From NCBI RefSeq assembly GCF_000063545.1, contig NC_009488.1, positions 1,736,001 through 1,800,000 of the forward strand: DNA of 64,000 nucleotides, in the 5' to 3' direction. Position 1 is the stretch's first letter, and every line of letters starts with the position of its first letter. Origin of the DNA: Orientia tsutsugamushi str. Boryong. GTDB taxonomy: Bacteria > Pseudomonadota > Alphaproteobacteria > Rickettsiales > Rickettsiaceae. The notes beneath the pieces were generated by a model, which was given only the letters and a program-made list of their open reading frames with translations, was not told the DNA's origin and made no database searches. The position numbers were made by a program, and so were the translations under genes. This document shows, piece by piece, positions 1 through 11,339 of this stretch.

Positions 1-1
1 A

Positions 2-625
2 GTAAAATTTTATCTAAGTGATGTGCAACATGGCGAAGGATACAATACTGTTACTAAAAGAGCGTTACTTGGAGATGTATTTTTAGATGGATGTAACGAT
101 ACATTCTTCGAATCCAAACTTAGAGATATATCTAGGAAGGTACTGCCATTAAATTGGCAAAGTATGAATTGGCAAGATATAAGCATAGATGATAAAATAT
201 CTATAGTATATGAAGTCTTTTTTGAATCAATCAATAATTGTGATGCATATTTAACTAAACCGTTACTTTTGCCTGTTAAAGAAAAACTACTTCAGTGTGT
301 TAAACAATATCATAAATCTGATTTCATAGAAAATTCTTCACTACCATCAAATCTACAAAATCAAATTGTTAAATCTTGGCGTGAATCTTGCTTACAAGAT
401 CCTAAAATTGATCCAGTTATTAAAGCTCATATTGCTGCTAGTGGGATCAGTTCTAGTATATCAGCTAATAATAAGTATTACTGGTGGCTAGATGATAAAT
501 CTAAAGTTCAGGATTGGAAAAAGAGCGAAAAGCTAAAACTTGATACTAAGATAATACCTAAAGGACATGTAGCAAAAATAAAGCGTGAGTTAGAATCAAG
601 TGTGCAAATGATAAAAGGTAGGTAG
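2..625 (+). CDS. Hypothetical protein, 5' end outside window
   Basis: The reading frame is open from the left edge of the window, so the true start lies upstream; an internal GTG at 23 is the first possible start seen here. The visible ~207 residues are hydrophilic, without signal peptide, membrane segment or a motif I recognise. A few aromatic-rich stretches (KYYWWLDDK near residue 158 of the GTG form) and a lysine/arginine-rich C-terminus ending in KGR are the only notable features. The gene is followed by a 235-base gap before the HIT gene. I do not recognise the family; it could be the C-terminal end of a longer protein. Confidence 0.6.
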   Translation, partial: VKFYLSDVQHGEGYNTVTKRALLGDVFLDGCNDTFFESKLRDISRKVLPLNWQSMNWQDISIDDKISIVYEVFFESINNCDAYLTKPLLLPVKEKLLQCVKQYHKSDFIENSSLPSNLQNQIVKSWRESCLQDPKIDPVIKAHIAASGISSSISANNKYYWWLDDKSKVQDWKKSEKLKLDTKIIPKGHVAKIKRELESSVQMIKGR

Positions 626-860
626 CAAGTAAGATAGTTTAAGTTCTTGGTTATGTTTGGAACATTTATTGCTAGTAAAATTAAAGTATAAATAAACTAC
701 ATTCTTGCTTATTCTTTATTATATTTAACTAAGGATTTTGTTAGATATTACAGTATTAAAAATAATAGCTATAGCATGTATTCTTGATTTGCTTGTATCT
801 AATAAGTTATTTTGCTAAAATTTAAAGTACCGCTAATTAAATACAATAAGAATATAGTTT

Positions 861-1232
861 ATGAGTATAGTAAATCAATTTTTTTCATACGATAGAAATA
901 ATGTTTTTGCTAAAATTCTTCGTAATGAACTAAGTGCTAATATAGTATATAAAGATAATAAGATTTTAGCTTTTCATGATATTAATCCAATTTCCTCAAC
1001 CCATATACTGGTTATTCCTAATGGAGAATATATAGATTATTGCGATTTTCTTTCTAAAGCATCGCCTGATGATATTTGCCATTATTTTTCTACTATTAAC
1101 TCTATGGTTAAACAATTTAAACTTGATCAAAGTGGATTTAAGTTAGTAACTCATAATGGTAAGGGAGGTGGGCAAGAAATTCCACATTTTCATACTCATA
1201 TCATTTCAAATCAGAAAATTGAATTAAATTAA
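861..1232 (+). CDS. HIT (histidine triad) family protein
   Basis: A small nucleotide-binding hydrolase of the HINT branch, which in bacteria hydrolyses AMP-lysine or similar nucleoside phosphoramidates. The 123 residues are a complete HIT domain. An N-terminal FAKILRNE segment and the DINPISSTHILVIP strand are typical, and the C-terminal signature PHFHTHII supplies His109, His111 and His113, preceded by the usual glycine-rich GKGGGQEI loop. Length is normal for bacterial HinT. It precedes asd on the same strand with a 47-base gap, so the two may be cotranscribed. Family assignment is secure; the physiological substrate is not known from sequence. Confidence 0.92.
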   Translation: MSIVNQFFSYDRNNVFAKILRNELSANIVYKDNKILAFHDINPISSTHILVIPNGEYIDYCDFLSKASPDDICHYFSTINSMVKQFKLDQSGFKLVTHNGKGGGQEIPHFHTHIISNQKIELN

Positions 1233-1279
1233 TATATTTTAAACGTATTATTCAAAATACGCTCTAGTATGTTTGGTAT

Positions 1280-2329
1280 ATGATAAATGTGATGAATAAT
1301 AAAATTAACATAGCAGTTATAGGTGCTACAGGTAATGTAGGTAGGTTATTAATTGATATTTTATATGAAAGGCAACTGCCAATAAGACATCTTTATTGTA
1401 TATCTAATAATTTAATTGGACATAACATAAGTTTTGGACAACAAAATATTGTTACTCAGTCTATAAAAAATTTTGATTTTAGAGGTATTAATATAGTATT
1501 TTCTTGCGTTAATGCTCAAGTTGCAAAATCTATTGTTCCAAAGATAGTATCAGCAGGGGCAAAAGTAATTGATAAGTCATCTTATTTTAGACTGAAGAGT
1601 GATATTCCTTTAGTTATACCAGAAATAAATATTGATACTATTACAACTGATTCGCGTATTATATCTAGCCCGAATTGTTGTGTAGTCCCATTAATATTAG
1701 TTCTAAAGCCATTAGATGATGTTGCTAAAATTAAAAAATTAGTTATTGCAACATATCAATCTACTTCAGGGGCAGGGAAAGATGCAATAGAAGAATTAGA
1801 TATGCAAACTAGAAATAGATATTTAGAACAATCGGAAACATTAACTCCGCAAATTTTTCCTAAGCAGATTGCTTTTAATATTATACCTCAGATAGGAATG
1901 ATCATGGAGAATGGTAGGTGTGATGAAGAAGATAAAATAATTCGCGAAATACAAAAAATTATTGGTCGTCAAATTGCTATATCAATTACCTGTGTAAGAG
2001 TGCCAACATTTGTTAGCCATGCTTTTGCAGTTAATGTTGAATTTGAGTATAATTTAAGCGTGAAAGATGCAGAATCATTGCTTGTAAAACTTAATGGTAT
2101 TAAATTAATCAGTAATGTCAAGAATAGTATGAGTAATATAAGCTCAGATATTGTTACTCCAGTTGATGTTACTGGGAAAAATGATGTTTTTGTTAGCAGA
2201 ATAAGAAAAGAGAAAAATATAAAGAATAGTTTGAGCTTATGGATAAGTACTGATAATTTGCGAAAAGGATCAGCACTGAATGCAGTACAAATTGCTGAAA
2301 ATATTCTTTTGCAGCAAAAATTAATATGA
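1280..2329 (+). CDS. asd: Aspartate-semialdehyde dehydrogenase
   Basis: Converts aspartyl phosphate to aspartate semialdehyde, a step toward lysine and diaminopimelate for peptidoglycan. The N-terminal NADP-binding fold shows the AVIGATGNVG motif (residues 12-21), and the catalytic cysteine lies in SSPNCCVVP (Cys133, with Cys134 adjacent). The STSGAG and VPTFVSHA stretches of the C-terminal catalytic domain are present. The 349-residue length is normal. Two in-frame ATGs are possible (1280 and 1292); the second gives the more usual beginning, MNNKINIAVIG. The gene is convergent with ctaB, with 128 bases between the stops. Confidence 0.93.
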   Translation: MINVMNNKINIAVIGATGNVGRLLIDILYERQLPIRHLYCISNNLIGHNISFGQQNIVTQSIKNFDFRGINIVFSCVNAQVAKSIVPKIVSAGAKVIDKSSYFRLKSDIPLVIPEINIDTITTDSRIISSPNCCVVPLILVLKPLDDVAKIKKLVIATYQSTSGAGKDAIEELDMQTRNRYLEQSETLTPQIFPKQIAFNIIPQIGMIMENGRCDEEDKIIREIQKIIGRQIAISITCVRVPTFVSHAFAVNVEFEYNLSVKDAESLLVKLNGIKLISNVKNSMSNISSDIVTPVDVTGKNDVFVSRIRKEKNIKNSLSLWISTDNLRKGSALNAVQIAENILLQQKLI

Positions 2330-2457
2330 TTATAAAAGTTAAGATAGTTATAAACTTTGCTATTTAAAATCATAGCAAAACAACTATAAGAGATTTATAA
2401 TTAAAAATATATGAATATTAGATCAAATCTTAACTAATATATGATGCAGCTCAGTGA

Positions 2458-3399
2458 TTAGTTAAGAAATATAAAACGCTTTATACAATATTCTATAATT
2501 AGATATAGAAAGATATTAAATAAGTAAATTATTGAATATTTAAACATTTTTCGAGCTAGTATGTTGTTTCTATCATTAAATAACATACTAGCATAACATA
2601 AAAATATAATTCCAGAGATAGTAGAGCATATTAAATATAGCAAGCCTGCTATATCAGTAAAGTATGGTAGTGAAGCAGAAATAACAGTTAAAAAAGTATA
2701 TGCTAATATACTGTATTTGGTATAATTAATGCCTTTAACTAATGGTAAGATTGGTACATTAGCTAGTTTATAATCATTTGTATAATATAATGATAATGTC
2801 CAGAAGTGTGCTGGTGTCCACAAAAATATTATTAAAAATAGCATTAAACATGTAGTATCTATACTATTAGTAACAGCGCTATAACCTATTACTGGAGGCA
2901 ATGCTCCTGCGGCTCCACCAATAACAATATTTTGGGCAGTCCTTCTTTTTAACCACATAGTATACACTATAATGTAAAAGCTAATAGAAATTAATAATAA
3001 AATGCTAGATATGTAATTTACGCATATAGCCATTACTAATACAGAAAAAAATGCTAAAATTATACCAAATGTAAGGGCGGTACTGGGGGAAATTTTGCCT
3101 GTAACAGTAGGGCGGTTACGTGTTCGTTTCATGATACGATCGATATCAGCATCATACCACATGTTGATAGCACCTGCTGCTCCTGCTCCTGTGCTAATGC
3201 ACAAAATTGCAATTAATGATAATAAAGGACGAATTTTATTAGGTGCGATAAATAATCCAGTGATTGCAGTGAAGATAGCTAAAAGCATTACACTAGGTTT
3301 CATTAACAATAAAAAATCTTTTGGAGTAGAAGTTAATACTAGAAATTTATTTTGAAAATTTTTAACAGGAGTACTTTGTGTACTGTGTGAGTTTAGCAT
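2458..3399 (-). CDS. ctaB: Protoheme IX farnesyltransferase
   Basis: UbiA-family membrane prenyltransferase that makes heme O from heme B for the cytochrome oxidase encoded just upstream. The aspartate-rich motif [10 protein letters not shown] (substrate/Mg binding) and the second motif around [16 protein letters not shown] are present, with about nine hydrophobic segments. The frame is open further upstream into coxA, but the ATG at 3399 gives a normal N-terminus of 313 residues and lies 11 bases after the coxA stop, so I chose it. It forms a coxA-ctaB unit on the minus strand, consistent with coupled synthesis of the oxidase and its heme. Confidence 0.93.
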
Positions 3400-3410
3400 A
3401 TTACTCTGTC

Positions 3411-5021
<1,611 letters not shown>

Positions 5022-5188
5022 TTAGTTACTTAGTTAATAATAAGCATATTATCTAAAATGTTATAGGATAACTATATCAAAAAAATATTTAATGTACACT
5101 CAAAATTATTAATCACCTTGAAAGCAAGTAGTATAGTTAAAGTGAAAGTGTATAAAAAATTGGTATAGCTATAAAAAAGGGCAAAATT

Positions 5189-6628
5189 TTAGCATATTGT
5201 TCTAATATATACTTTAGTTTTGGTATTAGTTTGTTTAATAAAATTAATGAATTGGCTAATTGAATCCACTATATCATCATGGTTTCCATATGGAAAGCTA
5301 GTAATCTCACTAAGTAATAAAGTTAGCCATGACGCACTTCCTGGTATTAATATAATACCAGATTCAAAATATGGTATTGTAACTGTAAATCTAGTTACCT
5401 TATCCAATTTAGGCTTTTGTGGCAAGATATTAGTGATCCCTTGTGATTTTAAGTCTTGTATTAGAGATTGACCGCTAGCCTTATCTTCAATAAGAATATA
5501 TCTGTGATGCTTTTTAGTAATATTATCTGTTACTACAATTTTTAGTTTTGGATAACTTATACGTTCTCTAAATAGATTTAATAAGTAGTAATATTGTCCA
5601 CTTATTCCCCATGTTGTACAAACTGTATAATCATTGGTATCATTGATTTTAATAGCTGTATCCCAGCTTTGTACGGTAAAATCAATGTGCGTAGGATATT
5701 GATCATAGTATTGAATCATATTTGGTTCGAGTAGCCCTGCATTTTTTTGTATAGGGGATTGAAGATATTGTGCCGCAAAGTTGTATGTTCCTAATTCATT
5801 TTGAATTATTTGTAAATTTTTAAACTTGTCTCTGTTTTTATGTAATATATCTCCTGGCTTAATAGTTATACAGCTATGAAATAGGTCATATCTATATTCT
5901 TTATCAGCTATAGCTGGTATTTTAAGTATTTCCCATACATTAGCTGTATTTTTTAATAAATATCCACTTAAATCTTCAGTATGTAATCTTTGCATTACTA
6001 ATACTATTTTGCCATTGTTGTTATCGTTTAATCTAGTTAAGAAAGTTTGTTCAAACCATTCTACAGCCTTACTTCTCATTTTAGTTGAATTAATATAAGT
6101 TGGGTTATGTGGATCATCAATAATTAAAACTTCTCCTCCTTCTCCAGTTATGCTGCCTCCGACTGATGTTGCTAGACGAAATCCATGCTTAGTAGTCATG
6201 AATTTCGATTGCAAGTTTTGTTTTGTGTTTAAGAGAGTATTTGGATATAATTCTTGATACCATTTAGATGCCATCACTGCTCTAGTATCAAGCGAATGTT
6301 TTGTGCTTAGAGTTTGAGCATAGCATGCTACTATAATTCTTTTTGTTGGATCTTGGCCTAGAATCCAAGCTGGCCATGCTACACTTACACATATTGATTT
6401 TAAAGATCTAGGTGGTATATTAATAATTAATCTTTTAATTTTGCCATGGGTTACACGTTCTAAGTAACTTGCAATTAGGTCAATGTGCCAGTTTGGTTGA
6501 AAAGTTGTTCCTGGATTAATAGTATTAAAAGTTTTATTAATAAAACTTGATAAGTCTGCTCTTAATAATGAGCTCAATATTCTTGAATCAGTATATTCTG
6601 GATTAGTCATTGTTTTCTTTTTGTTCAA
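5189..6628 (-). CDS. Phage/gene-transfer-agent type terminase large subunit
   Basis: DNA-packaging motor protein of the family with a PPRSLKS P-loop. The N-terminal ATPase has INIPPRSLKS (about residues 70-79) and the Walker B strand GGEVLIIDDPHN; GKIVLVMQRLH is the following coupling motif. The C-terminal RNase H-like nuclease shows QSWDTAIKIND (first acidic residue) and GNHDDIVDS near the end. At 479 residues it is full length and uninterrupted, unlike mobile genes elsewhere in the window. No capsid, portal or small terminase gene is adjacent. In Rickettsiales such genes are found scattered as gene-transfer-agent relics; with the tail protein at 36228 this looks like the same system. Function is inferred. 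Confidence 0.85.
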   Translation of the reverse strand: MNKKKTMTNPEYTDSRILSSLLRADLSSFINKTFNTINPGTTFQPNWHIDLIASYLERVTHGKIKRLIINIPPRSLKSICVSVAWPAWILGQDPTKRIIVACYAQTLSTKHSLDTRAVMASKWYQELYPNTLLNTKQNLQSKFMTTKHGFRLATSVGGSITGEGGEVLIIDDPHNPTYINSTKMRSKAVEWFEQTFLTRLNDNNNGKIVLVMQRLHTEDLSGYLLKNTANVWEILKIPAIADKEYRYDLFHSCITIKPGDILHKNRDKFKNLQIIQNELGTYNFAAQYLQSPIQKNAGLLEPNMIQYYDQYPTHIDFTVQSWDTAIKINDTNDYTVCTTWGISGQYYYLLNLFRERISYPKLKIVVTDNITKKHHRYILIEDKASGQSLIQDLKSQGITNILPQKPKLDKVTRFTVTIPYFESGIILIPGSASWLTLLLSEITSFPYGNHDDIVDSISQFINFIKQTNTKTKVYIRTIC

Positions 6629-6935
6629 TAGTTACATTAATGGTTATGCATGAAAATGTAAGTTGTGAAATTTTTGTTATAATTTATATCTTTTAATAAT
6701 GTATATGATAGCAAGTTGAAGCTGAAGACTAAGTGATGCAGCAAAATTTTATGGAATTAAATTAGTAAAATTAATTATTTTGAAAATTAGAGAATTAGAT
6801 ATTCTCAAGTTGTTCAATAATGTAAGTAATATTTTAACATAAAATGAAATAAATACTGTAATAATCAAGAATTATCACTTGAATTTATTAAGTCTTAACT
6901 ATATCATAATAATTTAAAAATTCTGGAGAATTATA
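6629..6935. other. Intergenic gap, no gene seen
   Basis: About 300 bases of AT-rich DNA between the divergently placed terminase and rplY starts. It must carry the rplY-pth-ychF promoter. I see no RNA gene, repeat or coding remnant in it. The rplY start is preceded by CTGGAGAA, a good ribosome-binding site. Confidence 0.5.
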
Positions 6936-7559
6936 ATGAATGAAATGCTTACACTAGTGGGGCAGTTGCGCTCAGATTTTGGCACTTCTTCAGCACGAGC
7001 TTTACGGCGCCAAGGTAAGGTTCCAGGAGTAATATATAAAAAAGGAATTACTCCAATCCATGTTTGTACTTTAGAAAAAGAGGTTGCAAAATTATATCGC
7101 AAGCCTTTTTTTAGTTCGACTGTAATACAGTTACAGGTTGATGATCAAAGATTTAAAGTATTGCCTAAAGCAGTACAGTTGCATCCTGTAACTGAATTCA
7201 TGAATCATATTGATTTTATATTGGTTGAGCAGAATGGCAGTATGCAAAAAGTTAAAGTTCCAATTTCTTTTGAAGGAAAGGAAAAGTCGTTAGGTATTAA
7301 GCGTGGTGGTTATTTGAACATTGTTAAGCGATATGTTGATTTATTATGCCCAGTAGATAAAATTCCTCAGTGTATTAAATGTGATATTGCTAATGTTTCA
7401 GTCGGGGCTTCTATCAAAATATCACGACTAGAATTGCCTGAAGGTTGTAATTTAGTAAAGAGTACTACAGACTATGTCATTGCATCTGTTATTGGTAAAT
7501 CTAGTAAGCAGGATAAAGAGGAAGAAGGAACAGCAGAAGATGGCGCTGATAGTAAGTAG
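6936..7559 (+). CDS. rplY: 50S ribosomal protein L25/general stress protein Ctc
   Basis: 5S rRNA-binding ribosomal protein. The 207 residues comprise the L25 domain (about 1-95, with VGQLRSDFGTSSARALRRQGKVPGV) and the longer TL5-type C-terminal domain, then an acidic tail rich in Glu and Asp. A ribosome-binding site CTGGAGAA precedes the ATG. The stop codon overlaps the GTG start of pth by one base, and ychF follows, giving an rplY-pth-ychF operon that is common in alphaproteobacteria. The assignment is secure. Confidence 0.95.
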   Translation: MNEMLTLVGQLRSDFGTSSARALRRQGKVPGVIYKKGITPIHVCTLEKEVAKLYRKPFFSSTVIQLQVDDQRFKVLPKAVQLHPVTEFMNHIDFILVEQNGSMQKVKVPISFEGKEKSLGIKRGGYLNIVKRYVDLLCPVDKIPQCIKCDIANVSVGASIKISRLELPEGCNLVKSTTDYVIASVIGKSSKQDKEEEGTAEDGADSK

Positions 7560-8119
7560 TGTTGGTAGTAGGTCTTGGTAATCCTGGCAAAGAATACGCA
7601 AACTCAAGGCATAACGCTGGCTATATTGTTCTAGAACAAATTGCATTTTATAATAATTTAAGCTTTAGTAAAAGCACTAAATATAAATCTGACATTGCCA
7701 AAATATTGCTTTTAGGGCAAAAAATTATTTTTATAAAACCATTAACCTATATGAATCTTTCTGGTACAGCAGTTTGCTTAATAAAGGATTTTTATAAGTT
7801 GCAGAATTACGACATAATTGTTATTCATGATGATATTGACCTACCTTTAGGTATTGTAAAGTTAAAGGTAGGTGGTGGTAGTGGAGGGCATAACGGGCTA
7901 AAATCTATTAGTAGTGCAATTGGTGACAGTTATTTAAGAATTAAGATCGGTATTGGCAGACCTATCTCTGAGCATTTATCAGTTGCAAGTTATGTTTTAT
8001 CTGATTTTTTAGTTGAGGAATTAACAGTGTTATATTCTATAGCAAGAAAAATTGCTGAAAATGTTGAGCTAGCAGTTCAAAAACAATTCAGTGAATTTAT
8101 GTTTAAGATAAAAAATTGA
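7559..8119 (+). CDS. pth: Peptidyl-tRNA hydrolase
   Basis: Recycles peptidyl-tRNA released from stalled ribosomes. The opening VVGLGNPGKEYANSRHNAGY carries the family signature with catalytic His18, and IHDDIDLPLG and GGHNGLKS, the peptide/tRNA-binding segments, follow. Length of 186 residues is normal. The start is a GTG whose first base is the last base of the rplY stop codon, so translation is probably coupled; no better in-frame start exists. ychF begins ten bases after the stop. Confidence 0.95.
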   Translation: MLVVGLGNPGKEYANSRHNAGYIVLEQIAFYNNLSFSKSTKYKSDIAKILLLGQKIIFIKPLTYMNLSGTAVCLIKDFYKLQNYDIIVIHDDIDLPLGIVKLKVGGGSGGHNGLKSISSAIGDSYLRIKIGIGRPISEHLSVASYVLSDFLVEELTVLYSIARKIAENVELAVQKQFSEFMFKIKN

Positions 8120-8128
8120 TTGATAAAA

Positions 8129-9229
8129 ATGGAACTTAGATATGGAATAGTTGGATTGCCTAACGTAGGAAAATCAACCTTATTTAATGCTTTAACTGCT
8201 ACTCAAGCTGCTAATGTTGGAAATTATTCATTTTGTACAATTGAGTCTAATATTGGTATTGCAGCTGTTCCAGATCCCAGGCTGCCAAAATTAGCTGATA
8301 TTGCTGGTTCGCAAAGCATTATTCCAACCTATGTTAAATTTGTTGATATTGCGGGCTTAGTAAAAGGTGCTAGCTCTGGAGAAGGACTAGGTAATAAATT
8401 TTTGTCTCACATTAGGGATGTAGATGCAATTATTCATGTTTTAAGATGTTTTGATATTTCAGATATTACTCATATATATAGTAGTATTGATCCAGTTCGT
8501 GATGCTGAGATAATAGAGCTAGAGCTTATTTTAGCAGATCTTGAGTCTATAGAGAAAAGATTGCCTGCCTTGGGAAAAAAATCTAGGGGTGGCGATCAAA
8601 AAGCTAAAGAAGAAATAGAACTGTTATATCATGCACAACAAATTTTGCGTAATGGTCAGCCAGTAAAAAATCTGCAATTATATCGCGAAAAAAGGCACAA
8701 ATTTGATCGGTTGCATTTGCTTACTACTAAGCCAGTAATATATGTTTGTAATGTGCTAGAACATGAAGCAGTATCTGGTAACGCTTTGTGTAAAGCTGTG
8801 CAAGAAAGCGATATATTAGGTCAATCAGATATGATTATTATTTCATCAAGTATTGAATCTGAAATTGCTATTTTAAGCACTTTAGAAGAAAAAAAAGATT
8901 ATCTGAATATTTTGGGACTGCAAGAAACTGGGTTGAACAAGATCATTAAATCTTGCTATAGGCTATTTGATTTAAATAGTTATTTTACAGTTGGGCCTAA
9001 AGAAGCTCGAGCTTGGACTATTGTTAAAGGTACATTAGCTCCTCAAGCTGCAGGAATAATTCATACTGATTTTGAAAGAGGATTCATTAAGGCAGAGGTT
9101 ATATCTTATGAAGATTATATAAAATATAATGGTGAATCTAAAGCTAAAGAGCACGGACGTTTGCGAATTGAAGGCAAAGACTATGTGGTGCAAGATGGTG
9201 ATATTATTCACTTTAGATTTAATGTTTAA
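8129..9229 (+). CDS. ychF: Obg-like ATPase YchF
   Basis: Ribosome-associated P-loop NTPase of the TRAFAC class. G1 is GLPNVGKST, G3 is VDIAGLVKGAS, and the G4 position reads CNVLE instead of NKxD, which is the YchF-specific change that gives ATP preference over GTP. A coiled-coil stretch is around residues 130-200 and a TGS domain forms the C-terminus (ARAWTIVKGTLAPQAAGIIH onward). A TTG nine bases earlier is in frame, but ATG at 8129 gives the conserved start MELRYGIVGLPN and the normal 366 residues. Last gene of the rplY-pth-ychF operon. Confidence 0.95.
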   Translation: MELRYGIVGLPNVGKSTLFNALTATQAANVGNYSFCTIESNIGIAAVPDPRLPKLADIAGSQSIIPTYVKFVDIAGLVKGASSGEGLGNKFLSHIRDVDAIIHVLRCFDISDITHIYSSIDPVRDAEIIELELILADLESIEKRLPALGKKSRGGDQKAKEEIELLYHAQQILRNGQPVKNLQLYREKRHKFDRLHLLTTKPVIYVCNVLEHEAVSGNALCKAVQESDILGQSDMIIISSSIESEIAILSTLEEKKDYLNILGLQETGLNKIIKSCYRLFDLNSYFTVGPKEARAWTIVKGTLAPQAAGIIHTDFERGFIKAEVISYEDYIKYNGESKAKEHGRLRIEGKDYVVQDGDIIHFRFNV

Positions 9230-9431
9230 TCATTAATCTCTTTGCTTATAGTAAATTTTAGGTTGAATTAAGCCTTTTATATTTTACCTTTATTATATGA
9301 TCTGGCGTTATTAATCTTAAGCCGTAATTTATTTTTTATGCAATTTGTTACTACCGCTTTCTTTTCAGAAAGTTCTTCGTAACATTTAGTTAACGCTTCT
9401 TTATTGCATAAATGCATCAGATTGTTATATA

Positions 9432-9678
9432 TAGTCATTTACAATGAAGTTTGCGTATAAAATATTCTGTTGGTAAATCTTATGATGCTATTATCGCTTT
9501 TTTCTATGCTCAAACCTCATTAGACCTCTTTCGAAACTGGTTAAGGTAGTTCAAAATTATAAATGCCAAAGATCAAAATAAATCTAAGAACGAATCTTTT
9601 ACGTCTATTTCGATATTTGTAAGCAATAATTTTGAACTACCTTAACCAGTTTCGAAAGAGGTCTATTGTAAATGACTA
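9432..9678. repeat. IS630-derived short element, split by an IS5-type palindrome
   Basis: The outer ends are inverted repeats, TAGTCATTTACAATGA at 9432 and its complement TCATTGTAAATGACTA ending at 9678 (the latter divided by the insertion). Inside are the last codons of an IS630 transposase (ATCGC..TTTTTCTATGCTCAAACCTCA). An internally deleted, non-autonomous copy; similar pieces lie at 29893-30124 and 57755-57843, and a nearly complete parent at 25619-26513. A 143-base IS5-type palindrome has inserted within its right terminal repeat. Confidence 0.75.
9522..9664. repeat. IS5-type palindromic miniature element
   Basis: Terminal repeats AGACCTCTTTCGAAACTGG and its complement bracket 143 bases that contain the 3' end of the IS5-family transposase gene (complete copies at 24389 and 56848) flanked by an inverted copy of the element end. 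It is bracketed by ATT on both sides, a three-base target duplication. It carries no transposase and must be mobilised in trans by a full copy. Confidence 0.85.
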
Positions 9679-9685
9679 TATAGCT

Positions 9686-10260
9686 AAGCTACTATAAAAC
9701 AGTTATGTTATATACTTTTCGAAAATGGTGTATACGTCACAGTGATTCTTCATTCTGCTTAATTTAGCTTGAACCAATTTTTTCTCAATAGAATTTAAAT
9801 CAGGAGAATAAGTAGGTAAATAATCTAAGTATAGCTAAACTGCTATAAAACAGTTATAATAGTTTAGCTATTACTATGACTTAGATAGGTTTTCGAAAAG
9901 TATATAACATAACTGTTTTATAGTAGCTTATAGTTATATATACCTATCTTTTTCTATAAAGATAATAACTTTTACTTTGTCTTTATACCTTTTTATCTTA
10001 TTCGGAAATTCTAATCTCTCTTCTTTTTTTGCCTTCAGATGTTTTAAAGCTTTTTTTATATGTAATATTTAGTTTCTATATTTAACATTTGCTTTTTAGC
10101 AAATATGCTTTTGTAATATCTATTCTTAATAACTGATTATTCTTTGTATACCTCTTCTGTATTATACTTTTCATACTTTCACTTATCCTATTCTAGCATT
10201 TTAATATATTTTTCTTGTTCCATATAATCTACCCTTGCATTGATAAAAAGTATAAATTGC
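9686..10260 (-). pseudogene. Degenerate IS630-family transposase with 40-bp inverted arms
   Basis: On the minus strand the translation from about 10060 resembles the IS630 segment KKALKHLKAKKEERLEFPNK, then KDKVKVIIFIEK (the position of the catalytic IDESG strand). A later piece reads YLPTYSPDLNSIEKKL, the PYSPDLNPIE signature. Stops and frameshifts separate these pieces. Two 40-base arms (9686-9725 and 9890-9929) are inverted copies of each other, and their core CTATAAAACAGTTAT occurs a third time near 9840, showing nested or multiple insertions. A related N-terminal scrap is at 24095-24388. Not functional. Confidence 0.65.
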
Positions 10261-10365
10261 AAACGAGATAATAACCCTTTATGCAGAAATACATTATTTG
10301 TTTTACAGATGATACTAACTTACATCTTGTAAAAAGTTTTGGTTACAAATATACTAAATATTATT

Positions 10366-11160
10366 ATGAGCCGTAAACTAAAAATTTTAACTTGGAATAT
10401 TAATTCTATTAGGGCAAGAGCATATCAACTAAACCAACTTATTTATGATATACAGCCAGATATTATTTTATTACAGGAAATCAAATGCGAAAGCCATAAC
10501 TTTCCTTTTCAAGAAATTAATGAGTCACATAAATATAATTTCAGTATTAATGGCCAGAAGTCATACAATGGTGTTGCAATACTATCAAAATTCCCTCTAG
10601 AAGATATAAAATTTACTTTTTTGGGCAACCCTTGCCCAGATCAAGCAAGATTCATTGAAGCAAATTGTTTAACTGAAGTAGGATATGTTAAAGTTATTTC
10701 AATTTATGTTCCAAATGGAGGAGAAGTCAATAGTGATAAATTTCAAATTAAGCTACTTTTCATTGATAAATTTATTAAGTACTTACATAGTAGTAAAAAT
10801 TTAGGTGAATCAATAATATTGGGTGGAGATTTTAATGTTGCACCATACGATAATGATGTTTATTCTGCTATAGAGTTACAAAATACAACTTGTTTTACCT
10901 TGCCTGAAAAGCAATATATACGTAAGTTAATAAATCATAATTTTATAGATATTTATCGATTATTTCACCAGCGACAAAAAAAATTTACGTGGTGGGATTA
11001 TCGAGCTGGAGCATTTGAGCGTAACTTAGGAATGCGTATAGATTATATACTTTGTACGATCTCTATTGCTCTAAAAGCTACAGATTGCTATATTGATTAT
11101 CATACTAGAAACAATCATAGAGCTTCAGATCATGCTCCTGTCATTGCTAGTTTTGAGTGA
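10366..11160 (+). CDS. xthA: Exodeoxyribonuclease III
   Basis: AP endonuclease/3'-5' exonuclease of base excision repair. Visible motifs in order are LTWNINSIRAR (N-terminal strand), the metal ligand in LLQEIK, PNGGE, the catalytic GGDFNVAP, RIDYIL and the terminal SDHAPVIASF with its catalytic Asp-His pair. The frame is open upstream to a TTG at 10339, but ATG at 10366 (MSRKLKILTWN) gives the standard 264-residue protein. It stands alone between two repeat-filled regions and looks intact. Confidence 0.94.
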   Translation: MSRKLKILTWNINSIRARAYQLNQLIYDIQPDIILLQEIKCESHNFPFQEINESHKYNFSINGQKSYNGVAILSKFPLEDIKFTFLGNPCPDQARFIEANCLTEVGYVKVISIYVPNGGEVNSDKFQIKLLFIDKFIKYLHSSKNLGESIILGGDFNVAPYDNDVYSAIELQNTTCFTLPEKQYIRKLINHNFIDIYRLFHQRQKKFTWWDYRAGAFERNLGMRIDYILCTISIALKATDCYIDYHTRNNHRASDHAPVIASFE

Positions 11161-11339
11161 TTTCAAATTCTTGTTAGTTCTATGAAAGTTGATATTGAAT
11201 CAATTATATTATTACTGCAGTTAAAAATAATAGATCTCAATTAAGCATGCTCAATACTTAAGAAGTGATAAAAATAAGGACAAGATGCTTAAGGTTTAGA
11301 ACTATCAGCTAAACTTTGAGCAAATTGTTTAATAATTTC

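Noticed and set aside
1969-2373. 134-codon minus-strand frame at the end of asd
   Set aside because: Antisense shadow of asd with no family resemblance.
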